Shown: positions 60,719 through 64,000 of the stretch, piece by piece
Layout: each line of letters opens with the position of its first letter
How positions within the stretch are numbered: the first letter of the stretch is position 1
Notes under the pieces: generated by a model
Seen by the model: only the letters and a program-made list of their open reading frames with translations
Told to the model about the DNA's origin: nothing
Databases searched by the model: none
Program-made: the position numbers and the translations under genes
DNA from: Alteromonas sp. CI.11.F.A3
Lineage (GTDB): Bacteria > Pseudomonadota > Gammaproteobacteria > Enterobacterales > Alteromonadaceae
Reading direction: 5' to 3'
Length of the DNA stretch: 64,000 nucleotides
Assembly: GCF_032925565.1 (NCBI RefSeq)
Contig: NZ_CP136708.1
Span: 620,001 to 684,000 of the forward strand

Positions 60719-62755
60719 ATGACGACCCCAGCAATTGAATTGGTAGATGGTTTGCCTTTATTTTCATCTATTAAGCCCGCGCAGATAAAGCCAGCCATCG
60801 AGAAAGCGATAGCAAAATGTAAGCTTGAAATTGATGAAGTGGTTGCATCTAAAGATTACTCTTATGCGAATTTAGTATTGCGCTTAGAAGAAGTAGACGA
60901 CAACTTAAGTAAGATGTGGTCACCGGTTTCTCACATGAATTCAGTGGTGAGTAGCGACGAGTTGCGAGAAGCCCATGATGCCTGCCTACCTTTGCTATCA
61001 GAATATGGTACCTGGGTAGGTCAGCACGAAGGATTGTATAATGCTTACGTGGCGATAAAAGACTCAAACGAATACGCTGACCTTGATGAACAGCGTCAAA
61101 AAGTGATTGATAATGCTATTCGCGATTTCACCTTAAGTGGGGTGGCACTGCCTAGCGAGGAAAAGAAACGCTATGCAGATATTCAAGCGAAGTTAAGCGA
61201 ACTGTCATCCACATTTTCAAATAATGTCATGGACGCCACCATGGGGTGGAGCAAGCATGTCACTGACGAAGCTACCTTATCTGGCATGCCTGAATCAGCC
61301 CGCGATGCAGCAGCACAAGCCGCGCATCAAAAAGACTTACAAGGTTGGTTGTTTACATTAGATATTCCTTCTTACCTACCCGTTATGCTTTATGCAGACA
61401 ATGCGGAGTTACGTGAAGAAATGTATCGCGCTTATGCGACTAAGGCGTCAGATCAAGGCCCTAATGCGGGTAAATGGGATAACACTGAAATCATCCAACA
61501 AACACTGGCCCTTCGCAGTGAAATTGCGCAATTGCTCGGTTTTGGTAGCTATTCTGAACGCTCTCTTGCTACCAAGATGGCAGAATCGACAGATCAAGTT
61601 ACCGGTTTTTTGCGTGACTTAGCCGCTAAATCGAAGCCACAGGCTGAAAAAGAGCTAGAAGAAGTGCGCGCGTATGCGAAAGACACCCACGGGGTAACAG
61701 AACTTAACGCGTGGGACTTACCTTATTACAGCGAGAAGCTGAAACAAGAAAAGTACACCATTTCAGATGAAATGCTGCGTCCGTACTTCCCAGAAGACAA
61801 AGTGTTGTCGGGCTTGTTCGAAGTAGTACATAGATTATACGGCCTTAAAATTATCGAGCAGCCAGGCATTGATACATGGCATAAAGATGTGCGCTATTTC
61901 ACTATTACTGATAGTGCAGATGCCCTTCGTGGCAGCTTTTACTTAGACTTGTATGCCCGCGCTAAAAAACGAGGTGGGGCGTGGATGGATGAGTGCCGTG
62001 TTCGTCGCGAGAAATTAGACGGTGAATTGCAGCTGCCTGTCGCGTATCTAACTTGTAATTTTAATGCCCCAGTAGGAGATAAGCCTGCCTTATTCACGCA
62101 CGATGAAGTGGTTACCCTTTTCCATGAATTCGGACACGGTATACACCACATGCTAACCAAAATGTCGGTGGCGGGTGTATCTGGAATTAATGGTGTGCCA
62201 TGGGATGCCGTAGAACTGCCAAGTCAGTTTTTAGAAAACTGGTGCTGGGAAGAAGACGCGCTTAACTTTATTTCGGGTCACTTTGAGACGGGTGAGCCCT
62301 TACCGGCAGATTTACTCGATAGAATGTTAGCTGCCAGAGATTACCAAGCTGCTATGCAAATGGTGCGTCAGTTGGAATTCAGCTTGTTTGATTTCTTACT
62401 GCATAGTGAGTCTGGCGACAATGTGGATGTGCAAGCTATTCTTAACAGCGTGCGCGCTGAAGTAGCGGTTAATACACCTCCAGCATTCAACCGTTTTCAG
62501 CATAGCTTTGGGCATATATTTGCTGGTGGTTACGCAGCAGGGTATTACAGCTATAAATGGGCGGAAGTGTTATCTGCTGATGCTTACAGTAAATTTGAAG
62601 AAGACGGTATTTTTAACCAAGAGACGGGTAAAGCGTTTTTGGAAAATATACTTGAGATGGGTGGAAGCCGTGCGCCTATGGATTTATTCGTTGCCTTTAG
62701 AGGCAGGGAGCCAAATGTAGATGCCTTACTACGCCATAGCGGCATTCGTGGCTAA
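60719..62755 (+). CDS. prlC: Oligopeptidase A (M3 family)
   Basis: Cytosolic zinc metallopeptidase that degrades signal peptides and short peptides. 678 residues. Zinc site HEFGHGIHH at 469-477, with third-ligand region ENWCWEEDAL. Family length and the N-terminal DGLPLFSSIKP pattern fit PrlC rather than Dcp. Confidence 0.95.
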   Translation: MTTPAIELVDGLPLFSSIKPAQIKPAIEKAIAKCKLEIDEVVASKDYSYANLVLRLEEVDDNLSKMWSPVSHMNSVVSSDELREAHDACLPLLSEYGTWVGQHEGLYNAYVAIKDSNEYADLDEQRQKVIDNAIRDFTLSGVALPSEEKKRYADIQAKLSELSSTFSNNVMDATMGWSKHVTDEATLSGMPESARDAAAQAAHQKDLQGWLFTLDIPSYLPVMLYADNAELREEMYRAYATKASDQGPNAGKWDNTEIIQQTLALRSEIAQLLGFGSYSERSLATKMAESTDQVTGFLRDLAAKSKPQAEKELEEVRAYAKDTHGVTELNAWDLPYYSEKLKQEKYTISDEMLRPYFPEDKVLSGLFEVVHRLYGLKIIEQPGIDTWHKDVRYFTITDSADALRGSFYLDLYARAKKRGGAWMDECRVRREKLDGELQLPVAYLTCNFNAPVGDKPALFTHDEVVTLFHEFGHGIHHMLTKMSVAGVSGINGVPWDAVELPSQFLENWCWEEDALNFISGHFETGEPLPADLLDRMLAARDYQAAMQMVRQLEFSLFDFLLHSESGDNVDVQAILNSVRAEVAVNTPPAFNRFQHSFGHIFAGGYAAGYYSYKWAEVLSADAYSKFEEDGIFNQETGKAFLENILEMGGSRAPMDLFVAFRGREPNVDALLRHSGIRG

Positions 62756-62786
62756 TTAGTATTAGGTAGTATTAGGATAGATAACC

Positions 62787-63479
62787 ATGGGAATAGAATC
62801 TTTCTCCACTATTTATCAGCGGGCATGTAAGCGAAAAGGTGGTGAAAAGGCGCTTGAAAGCATGCTTTCGGCGCCACTTTCCTCCGAACACGTTGCCAAA
62901 ATACCTGATGATCGGTTTTTGGCAGCCATGACGAAACAAGTATTTCAGTCTGGCTTTGTGTGGCGGGTTATTGAAAAAAAATGGCCCGAATTCGAAACCG
63001 TGTTTTTTGAATTTAAAATCGAAAAAGTGCTGCTCATGCCTGATGAAATGCTAGAGCAAAAAGCCTCGGATAAACGAATCGTGCGTAATTACAAAAAAGT
63101 AATGACCGTTCGCGACAATGCTATGTTCATTAAAGATATTGCCCGTGAACACGGCAGCTTCGGTCAGTTTGTGGCTAAATTCGACGCCAGTAATATTACC
63201 GATTTATGGACTACCATGAAAAAACGCGGCGCTCGCCTTGGGGGTAACACGGGCCCTTACATGCTGCGGGCGTTAGGCGTAGATACCTTCTTGTTTTCAC
63301 GAGATGTTGAGGACTACCTGAGAAAGAACGATATTATCGATGGTGGCCTGACTAGCAAGAAAAGCTTAACCGCTGCGAATGCGGCGTTTGCCCAGTGGCA
63401 TCAAGAAAGTGGCCGCTCGTTACAAGAAATAAGCGTTATTATTGCGTTCAGTTGGGGCACAAACCAGTATTTTGCGTAA
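62787..63479 (+). CDS. DNA-3-methyladenine glycosylase I (Tag)-like protein
   Basis: 230 residues. It contains TKQVFQSGFVWRVIEKKWPEF, closely like the Tag pocket segment, and a helix-hairpin-helix style fold around it. It lacks an obvious Tag zinc-binding N-terminus (no Cys near the start) and has a distinct C-terminus rich in aromatic residues (IIAFSWGTNQYFA), so it is a diverged member of the family. Follows prlC by 31 bp. Confidence 0.75.
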   Translation: MGIESFSTIYQRACKRKGGEKALESMLSAPLSSEHVAKIPDDRFLAAMTKQVFQSGFVWRVIEKKWPEFETVFFEFKIEKVLLMPDEMLEQKASDKRIVRNYKKVMTVRDNAMFIKDIAREHGSFGQFVAKFDASNITDLWTTMKKRGARLGGNTGPYMLRALGVDTFLFSRDVEDYLRKNDIIDGGLTSKKSLTAANAAFAQWHQESGRSLQEISVIIAFSWGTNQYFA

Positions 63480-63553
63480 GGTAAATACTGTTGCTGGGCG
63501 CGACAATCCGATACACTTCAGCCTTTACTATGAATCACTAATGCAGGAATGCC

Positions 63554-64000
63554 ATGAGCGACAACCATAACAACACATCGCCCACTGAGGCATCGGATGC
63601 ACCTACTACTCATTTTGGCTTTAAGCAGGTAGAAAAAAACCAAAAAGCGTCGTTAGTAGCCAATGTATTCGATTCTGTTGCCGCTAAATACGATGTCATG
63701 AACGATTTAATGTCGATGGGTGTGCACCGTTTATGGAAGCGCTTTGCCATTGATTGTTCAGGGGTGCGTGCAGGGCAAAAAGTGCTTGATATCGCTGGTG
63801 GTACTGGCGATTTAACCGCAAAATTTTCTCGTCTTGTTGGCCCCACGGGCAACGTAACCTTGGCCGATATTAATTTGTCGATGCTAAAAGTTGGCCGCGA
63901 TAAACTAAGAGATCGCGGATTAGTCAGCAACATCGATTACGTTCAAGCAGATGCCGAGGCGTTACCTTTCCCTGATAACCACTTCGACGTAGTGACCATG
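63554..64000 (+). CDS. ubiE: Ubiquinone/menaquinone biosynthesis C-methyltransferase (partial)
   Basis: The first 149 codons of a gene cut by the window end. It reads [15 protein letters not shown], then [38 protein letters not shown], and the SAM motif [11 protein letters not shown], the standard UbiE start. E. coli UbiE has 251 residues, so about 100 are missing. AGGA lies upstream of the ATG. Confidence 0.93.
   Translation, partial: MSDNHNNTSPTEASDAPTTHFGFKQVEKNQKASLVANVFDSVAAKYDVMNDLMSMGVHRLWKRFAIDCSGVRAGQKVLDIAGGTGDLTAKFSRLVGPTGNVTLADINLSMLKVGRDKLRDRGLVSNIDYVQADAEALPFPDNHFDVVTM

Noticed and set aside
63610..63933. 107-codon minus-strand frame at the right end
   Set aside because: Lies wholly opposite the conserved ubiE coding sequence.

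Overview
The window reads as a chromosomal segment of a marine gammaproteobacterium close to Alteromonas. This rests on the dedicated-sortase two-component pair (PdsS/PdsR type), a PanP-type aspartate decarboxylase beside panC/panB, a DUF2959 lipoprotein, and gene blocks shared with other gammaproteobacteria: panC-panB-folK-pcnB-gluQ-dksA-sfsA, rsmD/ftsY-ftsE-ftsX-rpoH, metF/metJ, and rpmE/priA-ftsN-hslV-hslU. No tRNA, rRNA, transposase, prophage or CRISPR array was seen.

Layout. 1-326: gene-free left edge with a Fur-box-like palindrome and a low-complexity GGTAG tract. 327-3356: sortase-system kinase and regulator. 3357-4136: intergenic, with a candidate 29-residue membrane peptide. 4137-6588: YadG/YadH ABC exporter and a TrmB-like methyltransferase. 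6616-7371: EAL protein. 7612-16868: pantothenate genes and the conserved housekeeping block ending in pepB. 16949-18636: small HTH protein, MarC-family protein and YjaG. 18686-26893: rsmD, ftsYEX, two paralogous EAL-HDOD proteins on the opposite strand, rpoH. 27009-31354: FabY/YiiD-like fusion, dtd, pip, a small membrane protein with a DUF2959 lipoprotein, YihY. 31514-34197: metF and metJ around MetJ boxes, malic enzyme. 34580-40671: a small hypothetical gene, then rpmE, priA, ftsN and heat-shock hslVU.

40727-45759 is the most distinctive region: a five-gene minus-strand operon encoding an HlyD-type adaptor, a C39 peptidase-ABC exporter, a LuxR-type HTH protein, a 74-residue precursor-like peptide with an ELxxVxGG leader, and an ATP-grasp ligase. 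Together they look like a complete ribosomally made, post-translationally modified peptide (RiPP) system, probably graspetide-like, covering regulation, precursor, modification, leader removal and export. A hairpin between precursor and ligase could set their ratio.

46142-48367: an HMG-CoA reductase homologue, unusual in a lineage that normally makes isoprenoids by the MEP route, followed by four tandem palindrome-rich 150-bp repeats. 48368-55668: a secreted beta-propeller/amidohydrolase, an orphan molybdopterin oxidoreductase and glutathione reductase. 55882-60399: a signalling module (HTH-receiver protein, PhnD-like binding protein, HAMP histidine kinase, receiver with a degenerate HD-GYP domain). 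60719-64000: prlC, a Tag-like DNA glycosylase, and the 5' part of ubiE, cut by the window end.

Regulatory sites tie several genes together: rpoH lies in the same window as a near-perfect sigma-32 promoter before hslVU and a weaker one before prlC; MetJ boxes lie between metF and metJ; and pcnB appears to start at AUU, as reported for E. coli.
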